Source: Silurus meridionalis (taxonomy: Eukaryota; Chordata; Actinopteri; Siluriformes; Siluridae). From it: a stretch of 64,000 nt of DNA. The stretch is from contig NC_060904.1 of the NCBI RefSeq assembly GCF_014805685.1, positions 16,782,311-16,846,310 on the forward strand, written 5' to 3'. Made by a program: the position numbers and the translations under genes. How positions within the stretch are numbered: position 1 is the first letter of the stretch; every line of letters starts with the position of its first letter. A model generated the notes under the pieces. The model saw only the letters and a program-made list of their open reading frames with translations. It was not told the DNA's origin and searched no databases. Positions 23,506 through 35,583 of the stretch are shown in pieces.

Positions 23506-26113
23506 GTCCTCTTTAAAATAATGCATTAAAAGCATTAGTTATAACACTTTGTGTCACCACTGTATAATATCACAATTGACTGAAGGCTTGGTGCTATGAA
23601 CACTATTAATAATGCATCATGTCAATGATTCAAAACAAGTAATCAAGGTATCAATGAAGTGGAATAGAATTTAATAAATAATAACCACATTATAATGCTT
23701 TAAGTATGCATTATGACATGGTATAGATGTTCATTGTGTATTGCAAATCTAACCTTTGTAGTAAATATTACCAAAGAATCCCTTTTAGCTATTAGAATAA
23801 GCGTACCTGGAGCATTTTATTAACACTGTATTTCATGTTTATAAGGCTTTATAAGACTTGTAGAAGTACTTTATTGCAAATAAACAAAAAAGAATTTTTT
23901 TAGACAGATTGCATTCAATTCTATTAATTTCTATTTGTATAGCGCTTTTTTAGATCATATTTGGAGGTTTTATTAAATACTATGTAGGTAAAATATAGCC
24001 ATAAAATACTATATCGGTCTTTGCACCTTTATTTCAAAGTATTTTGTAACATTATAGCATGAATTATGGGACTGAATATGAGTCAGGGAAGCCTTGTGAT
24101 ACACCGATGGCCTTATTACTGTGAGTTTTCCGCCAAGATGATTTGTTCTGCTGCGTATTTTCAGCATCAATGTCACCCAGCCTTTCGGATCCAACTTCCA
24201 CTTTGGAACGTTCCCACACCTCGTTCGTGCGAGCGAAAAGGTCACCTGGGTGAACGCACTGTAATGTGGCCGATGGCTGAAAACCATAAACTGCCCCTGC
24301 ACGCTAATTGCTCTCATGTCAAGTTAATTATTGCACGGAACTGTGCTGGTTTTTCAGAAACGGTGACGCAAGTGCAGGAAGTGCTGCCAACTTTCAGAGC
24401 TTTACCCATAATCACTAATCACGCTAATAAAATCCCTCCCGCTTTGAACCCGTCATTCAAATGTAGGCGCTAATTATGAGCCTAACCTCCGCAGGTGAAT
24501 ATTCAGTGTTTACCGAGATGCAAACGCTCTTCGAGCTGCATGATAAAACGGGGCACGTCATTAAAAATGGATGCTAGTTGTTTTGCTAATAATTTCTTAA
24601 CAATATCCTGTAGCATCGCGCCCACACAAAACACTTTGAGAAGAGGAAGAAATGATAGCAAATATGCCTCTTGTAGTCGAATGAAATGCTTTGAAAGAGA
24701 GAGAGAAAAAAATCCACACTTTTGAAAACAGCAGCAGCGAATTTCCTCCTAATTAGGGACCCGGTGTAATTACCGTTAAGGCTTTTTTTTTTTACGGCAA
24801 CAGGACTTTACACCAACAATGAGCTGAAAGAGGCCCTGTATGTCCTGAGCATTAGCAGGCCACTAATGAGGAAGGAAGTGCTGGAGTGAAAGAAGGTCCT
24901 GTCAGTAAATCAGCCTGATCAGATCACTCTGTCCGCACACTGGTGCTGTTGGACGGTAATTGAGTCTCTTTTTTTGTGTAGATGTTTGTTTGTCAAGCCC
25001 CTAATCCATGGTGGTAAATTGCGAAGATGCTGCGATTAAGGTCGGGAAATGAAAAGTAACTAATCGCTAATGAATAGTAATTTCAGCCAATTCGGCTAAT
25101 TCGTTTGTCCAACATGGCTCTGTTTAGTTGACTGTCATCGTAGAGGCAGAATTCCTTTGTCTTTTTCGAAGAAATGTTATGTGGCATCAAGTTCGCATTT
25201 AAATTTGCCAAAGAAGCTAAAGAATAAACATCATGGCAAACGAAAGCATTATTTTTGATAACCGACACCTCAAGCCTTTATAGGCCATTCATAACCTGTC
25301 TTAATGCATTCATAAGTTATTATATACTGTACGTTAATCTGTAACGGATTTTCAAATGCAAAACGTTTAGAATTTATTTATTTCTACCTGAAGAGCGCAT
25401 TTAAAGCAGCATTAAAGAGATGAAATGGTTGTGTAAAAGAATGTTATAATGCGTTATGACGCTAACTGAACACAGTGTTTATAATACATTATATCACTGA
25501 ATAAATTCTATTCCAGTTTGAGATTGAATTTCTTGACATGAAGCCATCTGGTATTATTTCATAAGGAAAACCAGGTGCTTGAATTCTTTTTTAGTGTTAT
25601 GACATGTTATGAACACCTTATGTGTGTTGATTATTATTAAGTAATAAAGATAGCTCTGGCATTTTTTTTGTGTAATTACAATGAGTTAAATAGTATGCTT
25701 TATAAACGCATTATGACTTACAGATGTTTTGCATGTTATGGTCAAATGCAGAGGCAAATCATGCAAGATCATGGTTGGTGCCTCCCTAAGAGGGATAAAT
25801 ACAAAATAAACACTCTAGAGTATCTGCAATGGCACCCCTATGTCATATGTATGTTGACTGTGAAGAACCAGACTGGGCTGGAAATTTCATGTGTGTCAAA
25901 ACTGGTGTCTATGAATTTTATGGTGTATAGCAGCTCAAAATCGCAATGTGAAGAAGGGTTACCCAGAACCTAGAAAGCGTTATAACAGCCTTATGTCAAC
26001 TTCTCATGAAAACACACTGGTCCTGAGTTAATTCGAGTTTCTTTGGCGTGTAATTGTGCATTAAAAAAAACAAAAAACATTGTGATATTCTGTTCTGCTG
26101 CTTCAGAAACTGG

Positions 26114-26114
<1 letters not shown>
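23503..26114. other. repeat-poor intron; candidate conserved noncoding block
   Basis: No transposon is recognised over about 2.6 kb. 24380-25260 is of high complexity and rich in TAATTA/ATTA-type homeodomain core sites (for example GGTGTAATTACCG, CACTAATCACGCTAATAA, GTAACTAATCGCTAATGAAT). This is the look of a vertebrate conserved noncoding element. The idea is inference only; frames at 24066-24473 have no domain. Confidence 0.35.

Positions 26115-26182
<68 letters not shown>
26115..26182. repeat. (TG)n microsatellite
   Basis: A perfect run of about 68 bases. Confidence 0.95.
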
Positions 26183-26184
<2 letters not shown>

Positions 26185-27012
26185 GAGCAACCTATCATTT
26201 AGAGATGACAAGAACTTGCATGTTGGTTCCTTGCTCATCTAATGGAGCCAAAAATAGCACCAGAGCTCCTTTTTTAATGCCTGAGAGCTAAAAAACTTTA
26301 AAACGAGAGAACGAGCCTGGCTAATCTGTTACTTCAAAATCGCAGCTTGGTGGGACGTTCTATTCATTACAACATGCCAGATATTAATGAAGAAAAAAAA
26401 AGGTGCTAAAAAAAGAAAAGCACTTTTTTTTTCTTTCATTCTTTTGAATGAATGTAGCAATGCAATCGACCTTGACTGGTTCGGGCCATGATGAAATTGC
26501 GACGCACTTGAAAATGTACACAGTGCATTTTTTTCCTGAATGTATCTCCTGGATATCAGTATGTTTTATTAGCCAGCCTTTTTTGCATAAATCGATATTT
26601 TCTCTACATTGAGAGTAAGTGTGCAGTTCATTATTAGATATTATATCATCGCATCCGTCTCTTGAAGTGTAGGAGTGAATGCCAGCAGCTCCTGGTCTCT
26701 GCTGCAGATCTCATCGAGGGCCAATGGAGACTTAATTCTTGGCTTGATGACACTTTTGATTTCAATGGAACGCTTTGTAAATGATTTATGAGCGCTAATA
26801 ATGCTTTATTAAGCTACAGTGAAGTGTTGCATATCATTTGATGGCTTACTAAAGTTGTTGCTGTTGTGTGTAGTATAATTTTTATTATATTTACAATGTT
26901 AAATTCTTCATTCTGATTGGTCGGAATCGAGACAGGAGTTCCAGCTGCAAATCCTAGGGGAAATGCAAAAAAAAAAAAAAAAAAGTTGTGATTCTTTATT
27001 CTCTGCAATTAT
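26183..27012. other. unassigned intron
   Basis: 26907-26935 carries the TTCATTCTGATTGGTCGGAA phrase also seen near base 50. A poly-A run lies at 26967-26984. Confidence 0.4.
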
Positions 27013-27408
27013 AAAGGATGTCTTTAGATGCGATGTCATGAAGTTTTCTCTTCAGTTGAATTAAAAGACTCGAACCTGTTCCAGCATCGCAACGCCCTCA
27101 TGCACAAAGCCAGCTTCAAGTCAAGTCAAGTTTATTTCTATAGCGCTTTTCACAACAGACATTTTCTCAAAGCAGCTTTACAGAAATCAACAGTGAAGGT
27201 GAATGGTGTGTATTTATCCCTGATGAGCAGCCGTGGCGACTGTGGCAAGGAGAAACTTCCTTAGATGTTATGAGGAAGAAACCTTGAGAGGAACCAGACT
27301 CAAAAGGGAACCCATCCTCATTTGGGTGACATCAAGAGTGTGATCATAAATCTTTCAACAATACAGAACACTGGAGAGCTTCATGAAGATATGATTTACA
27401 TACATCTT
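27013..27408 (+). mobile_element. Tc1-derived short element split by an insertion
   Basis: 27013-27118 reads on + as ...SNLFQHRNALMHKAS, the decayed QHDNAPVHKA motif. The expected continuation (TGAAGATATGATTTACATA) resumes after 27383. The two parts are separated by a family B repeat (27119-27376). Confidence 0.8.
27119..27376 (-). mobile_element. dispersed repeat family B, full copy nested in Tc1 element
   Basis: 258 bp flanked by the direct repeat AGCTTCA (27112-27118 and 27377-27383). It opens with a TCAAG-type tandem tail, then TTTATTTCTATAGCGCTTTT, AAGCAGCTTTACAGAAATCA, GGCGACTGTGGCAAGGAGAA and AACCTTGAGAGGAACCAG. The TCAAG tail at left, read on minus as TTGAC repeats, and the target-site duplication suggest retroposition from a minus-sense transcript. 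Confidence 0.8.
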
Positions 27409-28117
27409 ACAAGCAGGGTTTATAAGACATTATACATTCAGGGGCAAATCAATTCTACTCCACTTTAATATCTTTAACTGGAAAATGTTATGGATCAATA
27501 TTTTAAAAACAAGTTCCATGTTTTCTGTACAATTTCCTGAAAATTAGATTTTTCTTTTTTTAAAAAAAAAGGGAAAAAAGCCAGTTTGTGGTTTTTGTAC
27601 TAATTATAATGCATTCTTTTATTTAACAATATTATATATATTACAGATGGTCACCGGGTTAAGATGGTTTAACTTACTATTTTTAGATCTTACGATGACG
27701 ATAGATTTAAAAAAGGACATTTTGCGCAACAGGCAGCAGCGTATGATGATACGTCGGACACACAGCCAGGATGGGCGTATCCTCGCCCTGTGAGATGCCC
27801 CACACTTTTGCTAGCAGTTGACAAAGTTGTCTTAGTGTGTATTTTTTACAGTTTCAAACAGCAATTTTAGTGATAAAAGCATGTCTTCCAAGTGCTCAAG
27901 TATGTCTCCTGCTTGTAGTGAAAAAAATAAGAGAAAAGCCACAGTTTTAGAGCAGAAAATGGAAATGATACATCATGCTGTCACCGTCACAGTCATAGCA
28001 CCATCTTCGACATCTACACAAGTAGAGGACTACCTGTATATTACAAACATTGTCTAACATGTCTAGCAATTCCGATAAAGCCTTATGAATGCGTTATGAA
28101 GTTGTTACGAATGTATC

Positions 28118-28120
<3 letters not shown>
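27409..28120. other. unassigned intron
   Basis: Nothing recognisable. Confidence 0.4.

Positions 28121-28182
<62 letters not shown>
28121..28182. repeat. (AT)n microsatellite
   Basis: A perfect run of about 62 bases. Confidence 0.95.
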
Positions 28183-28989
<807 letters not shown>

Positions 28990-29385
28990 TTTTTGCACAT
29001 CTGGCCATAAGATTGGTATGTGTATCTTTGTGAAAATCCTATTTCACATTCAATCCCCATTTGCTTTTATAATATCCTCCAGTCTTCTTGGAAGATGTTT
29101 CACTAGATTTTGGGGTGTGCTTGTCGAGATTCAGCCACAATGGTATTAGTAAAGTCAGGTACTGATCTAGTTAAGGAGGACTGGGGTTTAGTTCACAATC
29201 ATTACAAAAAGGTGTTCAATAGGGTTAAGGGTCCGAGCTCTACAGCAGGAAATCTTCCACCTCATCCAACACATGGATTTGTGCACAGGGGCATTGTGAT
29301 GCTGGAACAGGTTTGGGTCTTCTAGTTCAAGTGAAGGGACAATTTGCACATCCAAAAACATCCGATTTTGTGCCTCAGATCAATA
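28990..29385 (-). mobile_element. Tc1-derived short element
   Basis: It contains CAGTCTTCTTGGAAGATGTT, TAAAGTCAGGTACTGATCTA, GGGGCATTGTGATGCTGGAA and CAGGTTTGGGTCTTCTAGTT in the order of the 17487 copy. Both ends are eroded. Confidence 0.8.
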
Positions 29386-30422
29386 CATTTTCTTAAATGA
29401 AATTAGTAGCATATAATATATTTGAAATTACAGAGTTTCATATTTATATCTGCACAGTAAATGCATTTCCCACACGTGCATTGCCTTCCTACTTCCTTGT
29501 TCCTCGAAGTACGTGATAAATCTAGCAATTCTTTTCAGTCAGTAGTAAACCTGCTTGAGAGGCATATGACTATGAGAAAAAATTAACAATGGAATGTTAT
29601 GGCGAAGCCCTGAACTTCATTCTGGAAGTTATCCAGAAAAGTCATCAGAAAAAGGCAAAGAAAAAGACATTTTCTCTACTTCGTGACACAGGTTTTCAGA
29701 CCTCTCTTTAGGAGAGATCTATCCGTCAGAGAAATTCAGACAGATGCACCTGACACATCGCTTATCCAATAACTCTCCGAACTCGCGATTCGTCTTTCTT
29801 TCTGTTTTCCCGACACCCGAAAGCGTTTCACAGGCAACTCACGCACGAGAACCAAACCGCACTGTACTAGAAGTAGACGTTCACCAACACTCTCCTAAAA
29901 GTGTTCGCTTAAATTGCTCGATCTCATATGCCCCCATCCCACCCCTGAAGCCCCCCAAAGCCACCCGGGCTTCTAATAAAGTGTCACACTGTTAATTGTG
30001 TAAGTTTTTTTTTTTCTCTCGCTCGCCACGAGAATGTAAAGACTTGATTAATTGGCGATCCCTGGTGACCCGCAGTACTTATTAAATTTAAATGTCATAC
30101 TCTGGCAAACACAATATCTCACAATATGCCAGAGCGAATCAAGCAAATTAATCACGTCCTGTTTGTTTTGGTGGGCGAAAGGCCGACTTTCGGAGTTGTC
30201 GAGCTAATTATATGGTCCAGTGCTACACGTGGAGCAGCCACACTCCTTTGTTTAATTTGAAATGGAAGTACATACATCTCTATTACGTGGAAAAAATTGT
30301 CGGTGTGCAGAAATGTAAAAAAAAAAAAAAAGGGCCAATATATTATATAGTTCTGCGCACGTATTAGTTACAGTGGTTCGAATCAGCGTCTAGTTGTTGC
30401 AGTGAAATATATAAAAATATAC
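29386..30422. other. repeat-poor intron; candidate conserved noncoding block
   Basis: 29930-30250 is complex, repeat-free sequence with several ATTA/TTAAT cores (CTTGATTAATTGGCG, GCAAATTAATCACG, GAGCTAATTATATGG). Called only as a candidate. No coding evidence is seen. Confidence 0.3.
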
Positions 30423-30546
30423 AGCCCCCCTGGGGCAGAAAGGGGTTAGGGCCTTGCTCAAGGGCCCAAGTGTGGCCACGTCAATGATACTGGGGCTTGA
30501 ACGCACTGACCTTCTGATCCGTACCCTAAAGCCTTAACCACTCCTC
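30423..30546 (-). mobile_element. tRNA-headed SINE fragment
   Basis: It contains GGGCCTTGCTCAAGGGCCCA and GGGGCTTGAACGCACTGACC, with the head at right on minus (GTGGTTAAGGC). Confidence 0.75.
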
Positions 30547-30551
30547 CGTTT

Positions 30552-30702
30552 TGTTAGGAAGCTGGAGAAGGAATGCAGGGTCTGCCATGATACAGAGCTT
30601 CTGCAGCACTGTGTTAAGGGCCTTGCTCAAGGGCCCTCAGTTTGGCAGTGCTGGGGCTTGAACCCCTGAATTTATGGTCAGTTACCAGAGCCTTAACCAT
30701 TA
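30552..30702 (-). mobile_element. tRNA-headed SINE, long-tail variant
   Basis: AGGAAGCTGGAGAAGGAATG, CAGGGTCTGCCATGATACAG and GGGCCTTGCTCAAGGGCCCT. The tail segment matches the + copy at 32283-32495, and it lies next to the SINE at 30423. Confidence 0.75.
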
Positions 30703-30764
30703 TTGTAATCTCAGTGCAAAGACACTATACATGATTGCTGTAGAGAGAGAGAGATTAAATATTA

Positions 30765-30816
30765 GATGGATGGATGGATGGATGGATAGATGGATAGATG
30801 GATAGATGGATAGATG

Positions 30817-30884
<68 letters not shown>
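30765..30884. repeat. (GGAT)n/(GATA)n microsatellite
   Basis: GGAT repeats grade into alternating GGAT-AGAT and then pure GATA, about 120 bases. Confidence 0.95.
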
Positions 30885-30885
<1 letters not shown>

Positions 30886-31792
30886 GAGCAACTTCATGAC
30901 ATGGTCAAAACAGAACATTTATTTTTAATAAAATAAATAAAATGTCCCCTGATTGTGGACTCCACATCTGTGTAAGTAAAACTTGGACAAAAGAAGCATT
31001 TAATTTCCCAGAAAGCTGTGTATGTGTCATGTAAAGTAGCAATCATTATAGCCTGAGCTTTAAGTCCATAATCCTGAGTGTCGAGAGCTGAACGCTGAGT
31101 GCTGAGGTGGCTGGTGAAGAAGTGAATACGTGAAGCCCTTATCGAGGTTGGAGAAAATGTGCAGCTGCGAGATTAGGACCAGTGAAAGGACTTTGTATAG
31201 CATGTGTATGGAGTGTGTTAGAGTGTGTATGCACATGTCCTATAGAGCTTCATGATGCTTTCATAGACTAAGCTCCAAATCATTCACTATATAACAGCTT
31301 TCGTTTTTTCTTCTCTTATATACTGCCTGGCAATGTAGTCTATCACTCCAGATGTGTACTGCATCTGGACTCTGGAATTCAGATTGGTGAAGAATATATA
31401 TTGCTTTACTGTCTGGCAGGAGATTTATTCTGTGTCCCAGAAATGTCTTTGGATGTGAGAGCATTATGGCTTAATCATAATTTTCTCTAAACCAAAGGGA
31501 TGATTAAATTAGCATACGTTTTGAGAAAATATCTGGCAACTTGGGAGACTTCGACTCCACGCAGGTGATTTAAATGATCGCCGTGTGGAGCCTGGAGCTT
31601 CTCTTACAAGCGTGTGTGGAACCCGAATCTAAATACACAGAACTTTCCTAATGTAACTATACAACTCATCATTTTGTACTGATGTGTGTTTTGTTCTCGG
31701 ATTCCAGACCTGTGTGGTAATATGCAGAGTTTGCAGGTGTGTTTGTGTTTGAATTTTAATTCAAACACGATGAACGCAACATTTTATTAAAG
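30885..31792. other. unassigned intron
   Basis: Nothing recognisable. Confidence 0.4.
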
Positions 31793-31908
31793 CGCATCTA
31801 AAGACGTCCTGTACAATTAAGTGCCTCCAACTTTGTGGTAACAGTTTGGAAAAGAACCACATATAGCAGGAACGGTCAGGTGTCCCAATACTTTTGTCAT
31901 ACAGTGTG
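31793..31908 (-). mobile_element. Tc1-derived element, right end only
   Basis: CTAAAGACGTCCTGTACAAT, GTGCCTCCAACTTTGTGGTA and the terminus GGTGTCCCAATACTTTTGTC then ATACAGTGTG, matching the right end of 17487-18024. Confidence 0.85.
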
Positions 31909-31910
31909 CA

Positions 31911-31913
31911 GAG

Positions 31914-31998
<85 letters not shown>
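31911..31998. repeat. (GATA)n microsatellite
   Basis: About 88 bases of GATA starting directly after the Tc1-derived terminus. Confidence 0.95.
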
Positions 31999-32282
31999 TT
32001 ATATATGGCTGTCAATCAATTAAAATATTTAATTGCAATTAATCGCATAATTAATCACAAATAAATGTTCTAAATGTACCTTAAAATAATACTTATATTA
32101 ATATTGTATCAATTTTATTTAAATAAATTTAAATACTCTAATCAACATGAGCATGAACAAATATGGATGCTTTATTCAAATATATGTTTATTATTAGTGT
32201 ATGTATATACACATACAGTATATTAGGGGTTTTTTTTGAAAGCATGTATGTAGAAAGATCAATATGAAAAAGTCTTAGTTCA

Positions 32283-32495
32283 GAGATTTAGGCTCTGAGT
32301 TACTCAACAGAAGGTCAGGAGTTCGAACCCCAGTATCACCAAACTGCCTTGGGCCCTTGAACAAGGCCCTTAATCCTCTGTGCTCCAGCGGTGCTGTATC
32401 ATGGCAGACCCTGCGCTCTGCCCCCACCTTCCTACAGTAACATCACTGTGCTGTAATGTTCATGTGACAAGTCAAAAGCCCCTTTACACTTTATA
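32283..32495 (+). mobile_element. tRNA-headed SINE, long-tail variant
   Basis: The head has box B AGGTCAGGAGTTCGAACCCC, then CAAACTGCCTTGGGCCCTTG, GCTGTATCATGGCAGACCCT, and the tail ACTGTGCTGTAATGTTCATG ending in TGTGACAAGTC. Confidence 0.8.
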
Positions 32496-32729
32496 TCCTG
32501 CATCAAAGAGGTTTATGTTGATATCTTTGTCATAAATTTACCACAAAAACGGCTCAATTCTGATTATTTGGTGCGTTTTCTTCTTTTTTTCTCGTTATGA
32601 AACCATCAGTGATCATTTTCATCAAATGAACCTCAGCTTGTAGCAGGAAGGAAAACTGATGAATAGATTTTTAATAATGTCGCTTGGGCAAAGCAGGAAA
32701 ATGTGAAGTTTGCTGTTCTGACATTCTGA
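32496..32729. other. unassigned intron
   Basis: Nothing recognisable. Confidence 0.4.
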
Positions 32730-33145
32730 CAGGACGAAAAAAGAAATGAAGGGAAGGAATGAGGAAGAGAAGTAAAAGGAAGAGAAGTATTAAAGGGAAA
32801 TTAAGAGAAGGAGTAGTGGAGGAGGAGAAGAAGGAGGTAGATGAAAAGGAAGCAAGAGATTAGGAGGAGGAAAATGATTAGGAAGGAGAGAAGGAGAAGA
32901 AATAGGAAGAGAAGTAAAAGGAAGAGAAGTATTAAAGGGAAATTAAGAGAAGGAGTAGTGGAGGAGGAGAAGAAGGTAGATGAAGAGGACACGAGAGTTT
33001 AGGAGGAGGATTAGGAAGACGAGGAGGAGAAGAAGAAGGTAGAGAAGGAGGAAGAAGGAGATGGGGATAAGGAATAGAAAATAGGATGAGGAAGAATAGG
33101 AAAGGAAGGAGGAAGAGGGTTAGAAGGAAAAGAAGGAGAAGATGA
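32730..33145. repeat. purine-rich tract with a 142-bp tandem duplication
   Basis: Almost pure A/G on +. The segment from 32771 (AGTAAAAGGAAGAGAAGTAT... to AGGTAGATGAA) recurs starting at 32913, an offset of 142 bp, with near identity over about 75 bases. Confidence 0.85.
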
Positions 33146-33835
33146 TTTTCACGTCAATGATCCCAGTGTCACATTAACCTGACTGAGAGCCTGCAATTTA
33201 CTCTGCAGCTCCTGAATGAGTAGTGTATCTAACCCCGATTCCTCACACATCCTGTCTGCAGCGAGAACGACAGATCAGGAAGAGTGCAAGAAGCCAGAAA
33301 TCTCATCTTGTCTTCTCGTCCCTGCCAGCGATGATAATGATGTCCAGCAATTTCAATATGTCTCCCTGCACCTTCTCTAATAAGAGCGAGCGGGAAACGG
33401 ATTAGCGATTCCTCCTGATCTGCACAATGACTCTGGCTGAGGACTTGTAACCTAATTGGAAACTTCTGACGGCTTCGTACCGCTCATCTATAACGCCGAG
33501 ATCTCTAATAGGAGCCGGATGAAGAAAAAAAAAGGATCGAATAGAATTACTGATGATTCATAACAAAGTTCGTCTTGTCAGAATTTTGTGTCAGAGAAAA
33601 TCTTATATACACAAACCTGTCAGAGCTCCATCACACTAATTACATTACAAAACCTGCAAACTCCACATCCATTTTATTAATTAGCGCCGGGAAAATGGGA
33701 ATCAGATTCAGCTGAAAAAAATCGAATAAATCATGCAGTTAATCTTATTAACTGAAACATTACTTCCACAATAGAAGTTGTTAATATTTTTTTAATCCAA
33801 TTTCTTTTCAATTCGATGCCAAGAATGTGTATTAT
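33146..33835. other. repeat-poor intron; candidate conserved noncoding block
   Basis: 33150-33720 is high-complexity, with no recognised repeat and no domain in any frame. Candidate only. Confidence 0.3.
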
Positions 33836-34068
33836 AATAATGTAAAAATAAGCTAATGTTTATATGTAATTATAATTATAATAATAATAATAATAATATT
33901 TATTATTATTAATATTATTATTATTATTATTATATTTTTTTAAATTATTGTAACCTTATTTAGCAGTAAGCTTTATTTAGGATTTTATTATTAATGTTAT
34001 TATTTATATTATTAATAATTATTTTAATCTTATTTAGCATTAAGCTTTATTTAGGATTTTATTATAAA

Positions 34069-34108
<40 letters not shown>

Positions 34109-34300
34109 ATATAAAAAAAGCATAACAGAAGCCATAGAAAAGAATTAATTTTTTTAATTAATGTAAATAATTATAAAAATGATCAAGTAATCATTACACT
34201 AATTACCTGAATAATCTAAAATAAATCATTAATGCAACTAAACAATTATTAAACTACAAAACATATAAAATATATATATATATATATATATATATCTTTT
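33836..34300. repeat. AT-rich tract with (AAT)n/(ATT)n and (AT)n
   Basis: Trinucleotide runs at about 33879-33932 and 34070-34105, and (AT)n at about 34269-34296. A TTTAGSAKTAAGCTTTATTT phrase occurs twice (33959, 34029), a local duplication of about 70 bp. Confidence 0.8.
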
Positions 34301-35471
34301 TTTTTATTGATTAGTGACAAATTATTTATACTATATATACTATAAAAATAGACAAAAAAAAATGTAACAATTTTTGACAGAGGGCATTTAAATGAAAGTC
34401 ATTTTTTTTTCAGTGGTGTTTTTTTTTTCTTGGGAATCAGAGCACATGGGACTTGCGGTCTGATTTACTCTGTTCTTGATTGATATAACCTTCATCATGA
34501 CCTGGAGGGGTGCATGAGCTCTTGCAATGAATGAAATGAAAGAAATAACCCTGAGGGCATCGAAGGCAATTTTTTTTTCTCGCCATGATCCTGAGGGTAT
34601 TTTATGTTACACTCATACTGAACAGGAAGTAATTAAGGCGAGATGTGCCAAATGCACCGAAATGCACTGGGGCATTAATGACTCGGCTTCATTTACCTCC
34701 ACGACTAATCCAGGATCTGGTGCAGGAACTAAATTACTGTATTTTACTGTAACTATAAACAGATGTTTATAAAATGTGTACAAAAATGTGATGTTCTGTA
34801 AGAAGGGCAAGAAAAAGTAATTGCTGGAAAACGCTTTAATCGGAACCTCAACAATCAGCCTTTATGGAACTCAGTAGATTGGACGTTCTGATCAGATGGT
34901 CATGTGATATTCACAACACATCCTGTTTGGTGATTATTGTCCCATCAATGCACACCCCAACTTATTTAGGCTTTTATATATCCCACACTCTTACCTGAGA
35001 TGAGAAGTGAGACCTTTAGCAATAAAGCTGTACTCAAAAATGATCACATTCTATAGGTTTTTTCTAGAAATGGAAGAATAAACATTTAAAACATCTGCTT
35101 TATGGCCTCTAATTACATCACAAAACCCTGACGATATAAAAGATCTGTTTAATATTCGAAACCTTTCACACTACAGGTCGTGTTGTTGAGCGATCCGATG
35201 TGCGAACTGATACACAGCGTCAGGGATTATCGTGCATTAGACATGGCATTTGATCCTGGACTTTTTTTTTTCGTCTGGTGCTGAACCCCAGCGTTCGAAA
35301 ATAAGGGACGAGTGCGATTGTGCGTTTCAAGCTGAAAATTGATTTTGTGCATTTGGTGCGTGGTGATGTGTAATATTGCAGCCTTGGCTGATGAATAAAC
35401 AAGAAAGCATGACGCAAATGTTGTTTGGATGCCTGACAACAAAAATCAGTCTTTCTTTTCTCTGTTCTCAG
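34301..35471. other. unassigned intron before CUB1 second-half exon
   Basis: No repeat family is recognised. It ends in a strong pyrimidine tract. The + frame at 35376-35630 is the exon frame read through from the intron. Confidence 0.5.
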
Positions 35472-35583
35472 GTTAACAGGATTCAGGTGCCCGCTCCAGT
35501 CACAAGCACAGGCTCGGTTTTCTCCCTGCGGCTCACCAGTGACTTCGCTGTGAGCGCCCACGGCTTTAAAATCTATTATGAAG
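35472..35583 (+). CDS. csmd3: csmd3 exon: CUB domain 1, second half, with an apparent 1-bp deletion
   Basis: The acceptor is a long pyrimidine tract ending TTCTCAG and the donor is GTGAGG. The previous exon ends in phase 2, and one base (G) here completes its Arg codon. The next codons read Leu-Thr-Gly-Phe, as in vertebrate CSMD3. From about 35485 the conserved residues (VPAPVTSTGSVFSL, RLTSDFAVSAHGFK, YYE) lie in a different frame. The exon is 112 nt, whereas the recalled CSMD3 exon needs 113. One base, most simply a C beside 35484, is missing. Read as written, the frame meets TGA at 35551-35553. The donor end is still in phase 1 for the conserved frame and joins the next exon correctly (Glu then LQSSSCG). 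Using the internal TTCAG at 35482-35486 as acceptor does not restore frame. Assembly error is the simplest explanation, but a real null allele or decaying paralogue is possible. Confidence 0.9.

Noticed and set aside
26115..26182. Cys/Val and Thr/His repeat frames
   Set aside because: They are translations of (TG)n.
30765..31998. Direct repeats considered as a CRISPR-like array
   Set aside because: They are GATA/GGAT microsatellites without spacers, in a vertebrate intron.
35482..35486. Internal TTCAG as an alternative acceptor rescuing the CUB1 exon frame
   Set aside because: Starting at 35487 still leaves the exon out of frame with the phase-2 donor upstream and would delete conserved residues.
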